From Belnapia sp. F-4-1 (GTDB lineage Bacteria; Pseudomonadota; Alphaproteobacteria; Acetobacterales; Acetobacteraceae): a stretch of 64,000 bases of DNA. The stretch's first letter is position 1. The number at the start of each line of letters is the position of its first letter. The notes below the pieces were generated by a model, which searched no databases, was not told the DNA's origin, and was given only the letters and a program-made list of their open reading frames with translations. Shown here in pieces: positions 43,179 to 52,677 of this stretch. The DNA lies in assembly GCF_000802185.1 (NCBI RefSeq), contig NZ_KN676113.1:2372818-2436817 (forward strand), given 5' to 3'. Position numbers and translations under genes: made by a program.

Positions 43179-44134
43179 GCGCGGGGCTGCCTGGTTTGCT
43201 GGCGTTCCGGCGGGTCCAGCTGGCCGGCCCGATCGCGGATGGCTGCGGCCACTGCGTCCAGCACCAACCGGATCCGCGGGATCCTGCGGTTGTCCTTGTG
43301 CACGGCGAGCCAGATCTCGACCGCGGCTTGCGCCACCGGCGGCCGTAGGTGTTGCAGCCCATCCGGCAATGCATCCCCCCGCAATCGGGGCAGGCACGCC
43401 ATGCCCTGACCGCACAACGTGGCTTGCAACTGTGCCTCTGGACTGTCGGTTCGCAATACCGAGGTCGCGCGGGGGGCGAGCTCGGCGAGCCAGTGGGCAA
43501 GCTGCGGCACCTCCGCCCCGTCCAGTCCGGTCACCAGCCGATGGCCCGGGCAGCCGGCCGCAAAATCCGGTGGGCCATGGCGCTCCAGATAGGCAGGGCT
43601 GGCGTAGAGGCCGTGCGCCATAGTGCCGACCCGCCGCGCGACGAGGTCATGCTGCTCGAAGCGCGTGAGACGCACAGCAACATCCGCCTCCCGCATGGCG
43701 AGGCTCATGTGCCGCACATTGGCCAGCAGCTCGATGCCGATCTCCGGATTGCCGAGCTGCAGCGCGCAGAAGGCGGGCGCTAGGACGTGGCTGGCGAGCG
43801 TCTCCACCGTCGTGACGCGCACTACCCCCACCAGCAGGGCATCGCGGCCGCCAACCGTCCGTTCCACCGCGAGCGCTTCCGCCTCGACGCGTTCCGCCTG
43901 GCCGAGCATCGCCTCGCCCGCCAGCGTCGGGACATAGCCATCCGGCGTGCGGTGGAGCAGCCGGGCGCTAAGGCCGCGCTCGAGCGAAGCGAGGCGGCGG
44001 CCGACGGTCGACTGGGTGACGCGCAGTTCCCGGGCGGCAGCCGAGAGGCTGCCGGTCCGGACGATGGCCAGGAAGAAGCGGAGGTCATCCCAGTCCAGCA
44101 ACGGCTCGCCCACGCCTCCCTTCCTGCCGGGCAT
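43175..44134 (-). CDS. LysR-family transcriptional regulator
   Basis: A 319-residue LysR-type regulator. The winged helix-turn-helix is near the N-terminus (LDWDDLRFFLAIVRTGSLSA, AARELRVTQSTVGRRLASLE). The effector domain follows (VRVTTVETLASHVLAPAF, GIELLANVRHMSLAMREADV, AVRLTRFEQHDLVARRVG). ATG 44134 places the HTH at the usual distance from the start; the frame is open further. The nearest possible targets are the OsmC-like gene (convergent) and the small genes upstream on the same strand. Confidence 0.9.
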   Translation of the reverse strand: MPGRKGGVGEPLLDWDDLRFFLAIVRTGSLSAAARELRVTQSTVGRRLASLERGLSARLLHRTPDGYVPTLAGEAMLGQAERVEAEALAVERTVGGRDALLVGVVRVTTVETLASHVLAPAFCALQLGNPEIGIELLANVRHMSLAMREADVAVRLTRFEQHDLVARRVGTMAHGLYASPAYLERHGPPDFAAGCPGHRLVTGLDGAEVPQLAHWLAELAPRATSVLRTDSPEAQLQATLCGQGMACLPRLRGDALPDGLQHLRPPVAQAAVEIWLAVHKDNRRIPRIRLVLDAVAAAIRDRAGQLDPPERQQTRQPRA

Positions 44135-44186
44135 CGGCAGGACATGAAAGCAACGAGCGGAAGCGCTGCCGGGTTCGGCCGCCGCC

Positions 44187-44390
44187 TCAGTCGTCCTCGC
44201 GCGGAATGTCAGGGGTGTCGGGATAACCGGCGCCGGCGCCGTCATGCGGCTCGACCCTGTGAGTCTCCCGCATCAGGGTCAGGGCATCTCGGAAGGTGCC
44301 CGCCCAGTCGCCGCCATTCGTCTCGTGCAAGGTGCGCAGCCGGGGCGTCAGGCGCGCGACCAGGGCTGCGTCTTGGTTATTGGGGTCCAT
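44187..44390 (-). CDS. Small acidic hypothetical protein
   Basis: A 67-residue acidic protein (MDPNNQDAALVARLTPRLRT, LHETNGGDWAGTFRDALTLM). GAAGAGAG lies before the ATG. It is between the small membrane protein gene at 44474 and the LysR gene, all on the same strand. No family recognised. Confidence 0.55.
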   Translation of the reverse strand: MDPNNQDAALVARLTPRLRTLHETNGGDWAGTFRDALTLMRETHRVEPHDGAGAGYPDTPDIPREDD

Positions 44391-44473
44391 CGGTCACTCT
44401 CTTCGCTTCGGTTCGGGGACGTGCAGGCTGCATCGGCCATGGTCCCGCGAAGGGGGCGACAGCCGCACAGGAG

Positions 44474-44677
44474 TCAGGCCGGGTGCCGGACTAGGCCGGG
44501 CGTCAGCAGGGCAGTCCGGTCGCGGGTGCCGCGGCGGGCGCCGAGCACCGCCGCGATCACCGCGGCGATGAGGCTGCCACCGATGACGGCGCCCCAGGAG
44601 ATGCGGGATGGCAGGGCCGGCCCGCCTTCGGGCAGGATAGCTGCGACTCGGACCGCGCTGGTTATATCGAATGGCAT
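44474..44677 (-). CDS. Small single-span membrane protein
   Basis: A 67-residue protein with one hydrophobic segment (SRISWGAVIGGSLIAAVIAA) followed by a basic tail (ARRGTRDR). The RxSWGAxxxG start of the helix is seen in other short membrane proteins of Acetobacteraceae. AAAGG precedes the ATG by about eight bases. It is divergent from the YsnF genes. Function unknown. Confidence 0.55.
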   Translation of the reverse strand: MPFDITSAVRVAAILPEGGPALPSRISWGAVIGGSLIAAVIAAVLGARRGTRDRTALLTPGLVRHPA

Positions 44678-44815
44678 GGGTGTGCCTTTCAGGGATAAAC
44701 CGCTCAGCGACCCAACGCTGCCCGGCCCGAGGGCGGGGCGCTGCATTTCCGCATAGGCACTAACCGCCTTTGCCGCCTGCCCGCGGCATCGGCCAGCCAC
44801 CACCTTGAGAGGTAG

Positions 44816-45343
44816 ATGCCCGACCAGCAGCCCATCCGGGCTCGGGCTGGGTCGCGCGCTCCGTGCCGGAACCGGGGATGTCCCAGCGTGGTGGGTGACG
44901 TGAAGGCTGATGCCGAGGTGGTGGTCCCGTTGGTCGAGGAGCACCTGACCATCGCGCGGCGCTTGGTCGAGATCGGGCGTGTCCGCGTCCATCTTTCGAC
45001 CGCCACCGAGGACGCGCTGGTGCGGGAGACGCTGCGCGGCGAGCGCTTGGAGGTTAAGCGCGTCGCCCTCGGTCACGAGGTCGCTACTGCACCGGCTGCG
45101 CAGGACGAGGAAGACGGCGCGGTCCTCGTCGTGCCCATGCTGGAGGGAATCCTGATGGTGGGGCGCCGTCTCGTCTTCAAGGAGAAGCTCCGGATCCGCT
45201 GCATCGCCACGACCAGGACGGTCGAGGAAACCATCCCTCTGCGCCGCCAGATGGCGAGCGTGGAACGCCTGTCTACCGCTGCCCCTGCAAGCAGCCTCGA
45301 AGCTCAAATCCGTCCCGAGGGCGGTACCGGAGACCCAACATGA
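44816..45343 (+). CDS. YsnF/AvaK-domain (DUF2382) protein
   Basis: A 175-residue protein with two DUF2382 half-repeats: VVVPLVEEHLTIARRLVEIG...RVHLSTATEDALVRETL, then VLVVPMLEGILMVGRRLVFK...RCIATTRTVEETIPLRR. Proteins of this type are general stress proteins of unclear mechanism. The start is uncertain; ATG 44816 follows GAGAGG, but a GTG about 25 codons later begins the conserved part. The stop overlaps the next gene's ATG (ATGA at 45340-45343), so the two are one operon. Confidence 0.85.
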   Translation: MPDQQPIRARAGSRAPCRNRGCPSVVGDVKADAEVVVPLVEEHLTIARRLVEIGRVRVHLSTATEDALVRETLRGERLEVKRVALGHEVATAPAAQDEEDGAVLVVPMLEGILMVGRRLVFKEKLRIRCIATTRTVEETIPLRRQMASVERLSTAAPASSLEAQIRPEGGTGDPT

Positions 45344-46251
45344 CCCAGACGACCCTGACCGCCCTCTACGACAGGCGCGGCGATGCCGACACCGCGGCCG
45401 AGCGGCTGGTGACGGAAGCCGGCCTCGCCCAGTCCGACATCGCGGTGACCGCCCAGGAGGCGGGCCAGGACCCGGACGCGGCGGAGAGGGGCGGCTTTCT
45501 CGCCTCCCTGAAGAACCTGTTCGAGCCCGAACAGGACCGCAGGACCTATGTCGAGGCAGTCAGCCGCGGCGGCTTCCTGATGACCGTGCGGGTAGAGCAG
45601 CGCAGCGCCGAGCAGGCCATGGACATCCTGGAGGAGCACGGGGCGGTCGACCTCGATGATCGCCAGCAGTCCTGGCGCACGGAGGGGTTGAGCAGCCAGC
45701 AGGCCGCCGGCGCGGCGGCCCTCGCTGACGATACTGTGGTTACCGCTGCGGTGGCTGCACCGCAGCAAGTGCCCGCTACGGCGCCCGCCGCGGCGCTCGT
45801 GGGATCCCGCTCTCCAAGCGGCGACGAGAAGATCGAGCTAGTCGAGGAAAGCCTGCGTATCGACAAACGGGCGGTCGGCGGCGGCCGGGTGCGTGTGCGC
45901 AGCTACGTGGTCGAGACGCCGGTCGAGGAATCGGTGTCCCTGCGCAAGGAGCATGTCGAGATCGAGCGTCGGCCGATGGACCGCGCCCCGACCGCGGCCG
46001 ATGAGGCACTGTTCGCCGAACGCGTGATCGAGGCGACCGAAACCGGCGAGGAAGCGATCATCGCCAAGGACGCCCGCGTCACCGAGGAGGTAGTCGTGCG
46101 GAAGGACGTGGAGGAGCGGGTCGAGACGGTGCACGATAAGCTCCGGCACACCGAGGTCGAGGTGGACGACACCCGTGCGACCGATGCCGAGGGCAACGCC
46201 ACGGCGCCGGCATCATCATCGGGTCGCCTGGACTCCGCGCCGCGTCGCTGA
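45340..46251 (+). CDS. Stress protein with DUF2382 (YsnF/AvaK) domain
   Basis: A 303-residue protein. Residues 1-100 form a GsiB/17M-like flexible domain (TLTALYDRRGDADTAAERLV, GGFLMTVRVEQRSAEQAMDI). A low-complexity linker follows, then a full DUF2382 domain (IELVEESLRIDKRAVGGGRV, RSYVVETPVEESVSLRKEHV, VVVRKDVEERVETVHDKL). Partner of the shorter DUF2382 protein immediately upstream through an ATGA overlap. Likely cytoplasmic and induced by stress; no enzymatic motif is visible. Confidence 0.9.
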   Translation: MTQTTLTALYDRRGDADTAAERLVTEAGLAQSDIAVTAQEAGQDPDAAERGGFLASLKNLFEPEQDRRTYVEAVSRGGFLMTVRVEQRSAEQAMDILEEHGAVDLDDRQQSWRTEGLSSQQAAGAAALADDTVVTAAVAAPQQVPATAPAAALVGSRSPSGDEKIELVEESLRIDKRAVGGGRVRVRSYVVETPVEESVSLRKEHVEIERRPMDRAPTAADEALFAERVIEATETGEEAIIAKDARVTEEVVVRKDVEERVETVHDKLRHTEVEVDDTRATDAEGNATAPASSSGRLDSAPRR

Positions 46252-46394
46252 TCGCCGCGGTCGGCTGCGACCGGATAGGAGGGAAGCGGTGCCAGCAGGT
46301 GCCGCTCCTTCTCCAACACCCTTCGCTTGTGGCGCCCCTTGGCGCCGGCCCGGCGCAATCGCCGTGTCTGTTCTGATCGAGAGTCGCCGACCCC

Positions 46395-47642
46395 ATGTCC
46401 CAGATGACCAGCACCATCACCCAGGCGGGCAACGCACAAAAGGCCATGCCTCCCGCTTCTGGCATGCGAGAGCTGAGAGCGATCACCCAGCGCTTCCAGA
46501 CAGCGGTACCGCGCACCGCTGCGTGGCAACTCGCCACCACCTTCTTGCCCTTGTTAGCGCTGCTCGCGGCGATGCAGGCCGGCCTCGCCTTGGGCTGGTG
46601 GTGGGTGCTGGCGCTAGGCCTGCCGGCGGCAGGGTTGACGGTGCGCGTCTTCGCTCTGCAACATGATTGCGGGCACGGCTCGCTGTTCCGCACTCAGCGT
46701 GCCAACGACCTTGTTGGACGGCTCTGCTCGCTGTTCACTTTCACGCCCTACGGGCACTGGCGGCGGCAGCACGCCGGGCACCACGCGGTCTGGAATGACC
46801 TCGACCGCCGCGACCGCGGCACCGACATCTACTCGACCTGTGAGACTGTTGCCGAGTACCGGGCCATGGGTCGCGGACGCCGCCGTGCCTACCGCATCCT
46901 GCGTCATCCGCTGCTCATGCTTCTGGTATTCCCGCCTCTGGTGTTCCTCGTGCTCTACCGCGTTCCGTATGACGCACCGGCCGGCTGGAGCCGGGAGCAC
47001 CGCAGCGTGCACCTGACGAACCTTTCGTTGCTCGCCTTTTACGGCGGCTTCTCGGCGCTGCTCGGCATCTGGCCGGTGACAGCCGGCGTCCTCGCGGTGA
47101 TGGTGCCGGCCAGCATCGCCGGCGTCTGGCTCTTCTCGGTGCAGCACCGCTTTGACGGGGTGCATTGGGCTCGCCACTCGGCCTGGGATCGGGTGGCCGC
47201 ATCACTCGCCGGGAGCTCCTACCTGCAACTGCCAGCGGTTTTGCGGTGGTTGACGGCGAGTCTCGGCTTCCATCACGTGCACCACCTCGCGCCGCGCATT
47301 CCGAATTACCTGCTGGAGGCCTGCCACGACGCGCATCCCGCCTTCGCTACTGCGCGGGTGGTCACGCTGCGTGAGGCATTCTCGGCGCCCGACCACCTGC
47401 TGTGGGACGAGGAGGCCGGCCGCATGGTGACGTTCAAGGAGGCCGAGGAGGCGCTGCCCAATAAAGGGCTTGATGGTGTCGCGGCGGGCCAGGCTTGCTC
47501 AGCCGAAGCGCAGCCTCGGCGGCCCTCCACGCTGGCCGGTTCCGACGGCCGCCCAGTGCTGGGCGAGGCCCGCACCGCCCTGCCAGACGCACCGACAGCT
47601 CCGAGGCAGACCCGCGTGGCCGATGGGAGTAGCGCGACGTGA
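46395..47642 (+). CDS. Fatty acid desaturase
   Basis: A 415-residue integral membrane di-iron desaturase. The three histidine boxes are present: HDCGH at 90-94, HAGHH at 126-130 and HHVHH at 293-297, with about four membrane helices between. The pattern is that of acyl-lipid delta-12/omega-3 type enzymes, which need ferredoxin or cytochrome b5 as donor. The last 70 residues after the third box are polar and not conserved. It sits downstream of stress genes, consistent with membrane adaptation, but carries its own promoter region (143-base gap). Confidence 0.9.
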   Translation: MSQMTSTITQAGNAQKAMPPASGMRELRAITQRFQTAVPRTAAWQLATTFLPLLALLAAMQAGLALGWWWVLALGLPAAGLTVRVFALQHDCGHGSLFRTQRANDLVGRLCSLFTFTPYGHWRRQHAGHHAVWNDLDRRDRGTDIYSTCETVAEYRAMGRGRRRAYRILRHPLLMLLVFPPLVFLVLYRVPYDAPAGWSREHRSVHLTNLSLLAFYGGFSALLGIWPVTAGVLAVMVPASIAGVWLFSVQHRFDGVHWARHSAWDRVAASLAGSSYLQLPAVLRWLTASLGFHHVHHLAPRIPNYLLEACHDAHPAFATARVVTLREAFSAPDHLLWDEEAGRMVTFKEAEEALPNKGLDGVAAGQACSAEAQPRRPSTLAGSDGRPVLGEARTALPDAPTAPRQTRVADGSSAT

Positions 47643-47714
47643 AACCGGCCGCGATGATGACGCGCGGTGGGGCCAGGGTCCTTGCCCTGATGCAGTCCGG
47701 ATCGGGGGAACGTC

Positions 47715-48152
47715 GTGACGATCACAATATACCATGACCCGAAATGCGCCACGTCACGCGATGTCCTGGCGCTCATTCGCAACAGTGGCGAGGAGCCGGA
47801 GACTATCGAGTACCTGAAGGCGCCGCCCTCGCGTGAGACGCTCGTAGGCTTGCTCCGGCGCATGGACATCCCCGTGCGCGACCTGCTGCGCCAGGAAGTG
47901 CCCTCATACGAGAAGTTCGGTCTCGATGACGCCAAGTGGGCTGACGACGCGCTGATCGACCTGATGCTGCGGCACCCCGTTCTGATGAACCGCCCGATCG
48001 TGGTCAGTCCCCTTGGCGTGCGGCTGTGCCGGCCATCGGAGACGGTCTTGAACATCCTGCCCGCTCCACAAGAGAGCGCCTTCCGCAAAGAAAATGGTGC
48101 GCCTGTTATTGATGACGAGGGAAGACGCGTTGACCGGACCGCTTTGGACTGA
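47715..48152 (+). CDS. arsC: ArsC-family (glutaredoxin-type) reductase
   Basis: A 145-residue thioredoxin-fold protein of the ArsC/Spx family. ITIYHDPKCATSRDVLALIR carries the active Cys11, and NRPIVVSPLGVRLCRPSE is the usual NRPIVV-RPSE motif of glutathione/glutaredoxin-type arsenate reductases. The GTG start at 47715 directly precedes the conserved strand. No arsB, acr3 or arsR gene is nearby, so arsenate detoxification is plausible but not backed by context. Confidence 0.88.
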   Translation: MTITIYHDPKCATSRDVLALIRNSGEEPETIEYLKAPPSRETLVGLLRRMDIPVRDLLRQEVPSYEKFGLDDAKWADDALIDLMLRHPVLMNRPIVVSPLGVRLCRPSETVLNILPAPQESAFRKENGAPVIDDEGRRVDRTALD

Positions 48153-48307
48153 GCGCATCCCGGACAGGGCCAGTCGCACTGGCATATGCGCTGGCTCGAC
48201 GGCACAGAGCATCACCCCGTCTGTGCCGGCTGTTGGGGGAACGCACCTTCATAGCGGGCCAGGATGAGGTTCCGTGCCAACGTCACCCCCCAGGGCCTAG
48301 AGCAGGC

Positions 48308-49156
48308 ATGACGGCGAGATCAAGCCGGCGCGAGGCAGAGCTGGAAGCGGAGAACGAACGCCTGCGGACCGAGCTTGCCGCCGCTGAGAGCCGTGCTGCA
48401 AAGAAGGCTGATGTGCGAACGCACGAGCTCGCCGACGCGCGCACTGATCTCGCGAGTTCCGAGGCGCTGAACACGGAGCTTCGCCGAGCTAACGCTGAAC
48501 TGGAGGAGAGCGAGCGGCATCGGGACCTGCTACTGGCCGAGCTGAACCACCGCGTAAAGAACATTCTTGCCACCGTGCAGGGACTTGCCGCGCAGACGCT
48601 GAAGGGAGTCGGTGGTGATCCTCGGCGCTTCGCCCGGCACTTCGGAGCGCGGCTGCGGACCTTGGCGAGGGCGCACGACATGCTGGCGGCTGGCGGGTGG
48701 GAGCCGGCCGGCATTGAGGACACCGCTCGGGTTGCGCTGGTGCCGTGGCTGGGGACGGGCCGGGCCATCCAGCTCAACATCTCGGGCGGTTGCCTCGGCG
48801 TGATGGTATCGCCACGACAGGCGCAGGCGCTGGTACTCGCCTTCCACGAACTCGCCACCAATGCGACCAAGTACGGTGCGCTCTCCGTTTCCGAGGGGCA
48901 TGTCGAGACCCGATGCGAGGTCGGAGCGGACGGAGCTATGACGATCCACTGGGCAGAAGCGGACGGTCCGCCGGTGGTAGGGCCGCCGGACCGGCGGGGC
49001 TTCGGCACCCGACTATTGGAGCGCGGCCTGGCAATGGACCTCGGACCCGGCAGCAGCGTCGAGCTGCACTTCGAACCGGCCGGTTTGCAGGCGGCAATCC
49101 GCTTCATCCCCACGCAGAGGCCGCAGTGGCCGCTCAACCGCCATCGGAGTGCCTAA
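48308..49156 (+). CDS. HWE-family sensor histidine kinase, soluble
   Basis: A 282-residue kinase with an N-terminal coiled coil (residues 5-75, Glu/Arg/Ala heptads) in place of a sensor domain. The HWE dimerisation/phosphoacceptor region follows: LLAELNHRVKNILATVQGLA with His81. The ATPase N-box is LAFHELATNATKYGALS, then GFGTRLLERGLAMDLG. No membrane span and no receiver or response regulator gene beside it, so it may serve the alphaproteobacterial general stress (PhyR) network. ATG 48308 was preferred over an upstream in-frame start at 48233. Confidence 0.88.
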   Translation: MTARSSRREAELEAENERLRTELAAAESRAAKKADVRTHELADARTDLASSEALNTELRRANAELEESERHRDLLLAELNHRVKNILATVQGLAAQTLKGVGGDPRRFARHFGARLRTLARAHDMLAAGGWEPAGIEDTARVALVPWLGTGRAIQLNISGGCLGVMVSPRQAQALVLAFHELATNATKYGALSVSEGHVETRCEVGADGAMTIHWAEADGPPVVGPPDRRGFGTRLLERGLAMDLGPGSSVELHFEPAGLQAAIRFIPTQRPQWPLNRHRSA

Positions 49157-49775
49157 CGACCCGCCCGCAGGCTGCTAGTTCAGAGAGTGTTCGCTCCCAG
49201 TTCCCACCGCTGCTCCAGTCGGTCTCCCGAAAATCAAGCAACGTGGCTCTGGTGGACGTGTCCGTCGTATATCGGGCGCCGGTATGCGAGCCATGGCGGC
49301 AACGGAATGCCGGGTCTGGCGCGTGTTCGTCAGATCGAAGATCCAGTCGAAATCTCTCTCGCGTGGTTGAGCGCATGCGCCCAACGGCTGCCCTTGCAGG
49401 GTCGAGGTACTTCCGGCGGATGCGATAGGCCATACGCCGGCGCGTTGCCGACTCGTTCCGCGCGGGGCTGGCTATGCTTCCGTCCTTGCGGCCGGCGTTC
49501 TTCGCACTCGGCCTGGTGCACCCACCGGGTCTGTAAGATCCGACCGGGTTGTCGGCTCGGCTTCGCGGAAGATATGCCGCAGGCATTTGACCTGTCGCCC
49601 CCGGCGGCCAGCACCGGGGCCATGGTGACCTCCTTCCACCGTGGGGGCTGGGCCACGGGTACGATCTTGGATGCCGATGGCGGTGTCATGGCCTGGTGAA
49701 ACACGTATAACCGGATCAGAGGCGCGCTGTGGCAACCGGCCAGCGCACCCACCTTGAAACGTCCGGAGGGACAGC
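49157..49775. other. Long intergenic stretch upstream of the BisC-like gene
   Basis: About 620 bases. Besides the doubtful minus-strand ORF at 49330-49623 no coding signal was recognised. The last 30 bases contain the GTCCGGAGGGACAGC ribosome-binding region of the BisC-like gene. Confidence 0.3.
49330..49623 (-). CDS. Doubtful small ORF with a very strong ribosome-binding site
   Basis: From ATG 49623 a 97-codon frame runs to 49330. The site upstream, GGAAGGAGGTCACC, is the best Shine-Dalgarno in this region. The translated product (MAPVLAAGGDRSNACGISSA) has an unusual Arg/Ser/Pro-rich composition and no recognised motif. It could be a frameshifted or decayed gene whose start survives. Coding status is low. 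Confidence 0.25.
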   Translation of the reverse strand: MAPVLAAGGDRSNACGISSAKPSRQPGRILQTRWVHQAECEERRPQGRKHSQPRAERVGNAPAYGLSHPPEVPRPCKGSRWAHALNHAREISTGSSI

Positions 49776-52085
49776 ATGAGCGCCAAGGTTGAGGCGACGA
49801 CCGAATTCCGTCCTCACAGCTCGCATTGGGGCGTCTTCACGGCGGCGATGCGCGATGGCGAACTCCTGGTCCGCCCGCATCCGGGCGATCCCGACCCGAA
49901 CGACATCATCCGGAACTTCCCCTCCGCGCTCCGGCATCCTGCCCGCATCGCGCAACCCATGGTACGCCGCGGCTGGCTCGAGCGTGGCCCAGGCCCGGAT
50001 CGCCGTCGCGGCCGGGACGAGTTCATCCCGATGGCCTGGGACGCGGTGCTGGACCTGCTGGGCGGGGAGCTTCACCGCATCCGGGACAGCCATGGGCCGG
50101 CCGGGGTCTTCGGCGGCTCCTACGGCTGGTCGAGCGCCGGACGCTTCCATCATGCACAGAGCCAGATCCATCGCTTCCTGAACTGCGCATTCGGTGGATA
50201 CGTCGCCTCGGTCAATAGCTACAGCTCCGGCGCCGCCTCGGTCGTCATCCCCTACATCATGGGAAACTACGAGGAACTCACGAAGCACAACGTGACCTGG
50301 GATCAGGTCGCCGCACATAGCGACGTGGTGCTGGCCTTCGGCGGGATGGCGCTGAAGAATGCCATGGTCGCCGGCGGCGGGATCAGTGAGCATGTCGAAC
50401 GCGGCGCCATGCAGGCGGCCCGCGAGCGTGGCTGCAACTTCATCCTCGTCGGGCCGCTGCGGAGCGACCTGCCCGAGGAAGCCGGCGCCGAGTGGGTCGC
50501 CAATATCCCCGGCACCGACACCGCCCTGATGCTCGCGCTGGTGCACACTCTGGTCGCCGAGGGACTGCACGACCAGGCCTTCCTCGACCGCTACACCGTC
50601 GGCTGGCCGGTCTTCGAGCGCTACCTCCTCGGCGAGGCCGATGGCCAGCCGAAGGACGCCGATTGGGCAGCGCCCGTCACCGGCGTATCGGCGGAAGCGA
50701 TCCGCAGCCTGGCACGCCGTCTGCACGGCCGGCGCGTGCTGGTGACCGTGGCCCACGCGTTGCAACGGGCGGAGCATGGCGAACAGCCCGTCTGGATGGG
50801 CGCCGTGCTGGCCGCCGCCCTGGGGCAGATCGGCCTGCCGGGCGGTGGCTACGGCTATGCGCTGGGTGCCATCGGCTATTACGGCCGGCGCGCCAACGCG
50901 GTGCCCGGCCCGACGCTGCCCCAAGGGCGCAACCGGCACGGGGACTTCATCCCGGTGGCGCGCATCGCCGACATGCTGCTGAACCCCGGCGCGGCCTACC
51001 GCTACAAGGGCCAAACGCGGACCTATCCCGATATCCGGCTGGTCTACTGGGCCGGCGGCAACCCCTTCCACCACCACCAGGACCTCAACCGGCTTCGGGA
51101 AGCCTTTGCGCGCCTCGACACGCTGGTGGTGCATGAACTGGCCTGGACTGCCACGGCGCGTCACGCCGACATCGTCCTGCCCGCGACGATGACCCTGGAG
51201 CGGGAGGATATCGGCTACAGCTCGCATGACCCCCTGATGGTGGCCATGCATCGCATCGCGGACCCCCATGGCGAGGCACGGGACGACTACGACATCTTCG
51301 CCGCCCTCAGCAGGCGTCTCGGCGTGGAGGACGCCTTCACCGAAGGCCGCAGCAGCCGCGACTGGCTGCGCCACCTCTATGCGCGCACGCAGCAGGCGCT
51401 GCAGGAAGCCGGCCTGCCAGCGCCGGACTTCGATGCCTTTTGGGCCGCCGGGAGCCTGCGCCTGCCGCAGGCGCCGGACGATGGCGGCCCCTGGCGCGCC
51501 TTCCGCGAAAACCCGGAGGCCAACCCGTTGCCAACGCCCAGCGGCCGGATCGAGATTTCCTCCGAGACGATCGCCGCCTATGGCGAGGCGAGCTGTCCCG
51601 GCCATCCCGCCTGGCTTCCTCCCGAGGAGGTGCCGGGTGACGCTACCCGGCTCCACCTCATCGCCAACCAGCCTGCGACGCGGCTGCACAGCCAGCTCGA
51701 TTTCGGCGCGCATAGCGTTGCAGCCAAGCACCGCGGCCGTGAGGTCGCCTCCATGCATCCGGCGGACGCGGTGGAGCGCGGCATCGCGGATGGCGACATC
51801 ATCCGCCTGTTCAATGGCCGCGGTGCCTGCCTGGCCGCGGTGCGGCTGACAGCCGATATCCGCCCCGGCGTCATCCAGCTGGCCACCGGCGCCTGGTATG
51901 ATCCCGAGAACCCGGAAGACGACCGGCCGCTCTGCGTGCACGGCAACCCGAACGTGCTGACGCGGGATGCCGGGACTTCGGCCCTCGCCCAGGGCTGCAC
52001 GGGGCAGCTGACGGTGGTGGAGGTGGAGCGGTTCAACGGCAACCTGCCGCCCATCCGCGCCTTCGATCCGCCGATGGCCGGATGA
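49776..52085 (+). CDS. BisC-like molybdopterin oxidoreductase (biotin/methionine sulfoxide reductase type)
   Basis: A 769-residue single-subunit enzyme of the DMSO reductase family. HSSHWGVFTAAMRDGELLVR opens the cofactor domain. GGSYGWSSAGRFHHAQSQIH holds the Mo-ligand serine (residue 119 or 120). NVLTRDAGTSALAQG is the usual C-terminal motif. There is no [4Fe-4S] cysteine cluster and no Tat leader, so it is probably cytoplasmic, like BisC, reducing sulfoxides or N-oxides. GGAGGGACAGC precedes the ATG. No molybdenum transport or cofactor genes are adjacent. Confidence 0.92.
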   Translation: MSAKVEATTEFRPHSSHWGVFTAAMRDGELLVRPHPGDPDPNDIIRNFPSALRHPARIAQPMVRRGWLERGPGPDRRRGRDEFIPMAWDAVLDLLGGELHRIRDSHGPAGVFGGSYGWSSAGRFHHAQSQIHRFLNCAFGGYVASVNSYSSGAASVVIPYIMGNYEELTKHNVTWDQVAAHSDVVLAFGGMALKNAMVAGGGISEHVERGAMQAARERGCNFILVGPLRSDLPEEAGAEWVANIPGTDTALMLALVHTLVAEGLHDQAFLDRYTVGWPVFERYLLGEADGQPKDADWAAPVTGVSAEAIRSLARRLHGRRVLVTVAHALQRAEHGEQPVWMGAVLAAALGQIGLPGGGYGYALGAIGYYGRRANAVPGPTLPQGRNRHGDFIPVARIADMLLNPGAAYRYKGQTRTYPDIRLVYWAGGNPFHHHQDLNRLREAFARLDTLVVHELAWTATARHADIVLPATMTLEREDIGYSSHDPLMVAMHRIADPHGEARDDYDIFAALSRRLGVEDAFTEGRSSRDWLRHLYARTQQALQEAGLPAPDFDAFWAAGSLRLPQAPDDGGPWRAFRENPEANPLPTPSGRIEISSETIAAYGEASCPGHPAWLPPEEVPGDATRLHLIANQPATRLHSQLDFGAHSVAAKHRGREVASMHPADAVERGIADGDIIRLFNGRGACLAAVRLTADIRPGVIQLATGAWYDPENPEDDRPLCVHGNPNVLTRDAGTSALAQGCTGQLTVVEVERFNGNLPPIRAFDPPMAG

Positions 52086-52677
52086 TCTGCCCAGGCATCG
52101 CGGCAAGGCCGCGATGCCGCTTTTCGAGCACTCCTGCCGCTCCCGGCGTCAGTCTCGCGCGGCGTGGACGGAGCGCTGCCGACGGTTGGACCATCTTTCG
52201 CGGCGGCCGCATCGCTGATGAATGCCGCTCGCAGACCGCTGGCCGCCATGGAGCCAAGGCGGCCATCGCCAAGGGCCCACGGCCACCCGCCGAGCGGCGC
52301 CGTGCTGGTGTCCGGCCGCATCGTCGAAGCGAACGGGTGCGGCTCCAGCTTCCGGCACAGGCATATCTGCATTGCCTTTGCCGCGACCTGTGCCACTGCG
52401 CTCGAGGTGCGGCTGAACTCCGAGAATGGGCTGCCGGCCAAGGCCGTCGCTTTGGGCAAACCTGTCAGCAACGATCGCCGTGTCGGGCGACATCCGCGGC
52501 CTCGCCGCTGGCCAGCGGGCGGACGGTGGATGGGCAGCGCGGCGCCCCTGTGTTACTGGCGTCGTCCTGCGTAGTCACGCCGGCGGAGACCGACCCGGGC
52601 GTGAAGCGGCTGGCGAGCGTGAGTTGCTGCCATCATCGGCTTGCCGCGTTGAAGCCCCGAACCTGAAGGATTACCCA
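52086..52677. other. Intergenic stretch, possibly decayed coding DNA
   Basis: About 590 bases between the BisC-like gene and the amino-acid receptor. Open frames on the plus strand (for example GAVLVSGRIVEANGCGSSFR near 52300) hint at a shifted gene, but I could not match them to a family. No terminator or promoter boxes were recognised. Confidence 0.3.

Noticed and set aside
49716-52106. A 796-codon open frame antisense to the BisC-like gene
   Set aside because: Same GC effect. It has no ribosome-binding site and no family features, while the plus-strand product is a complete molybdoenzyme.
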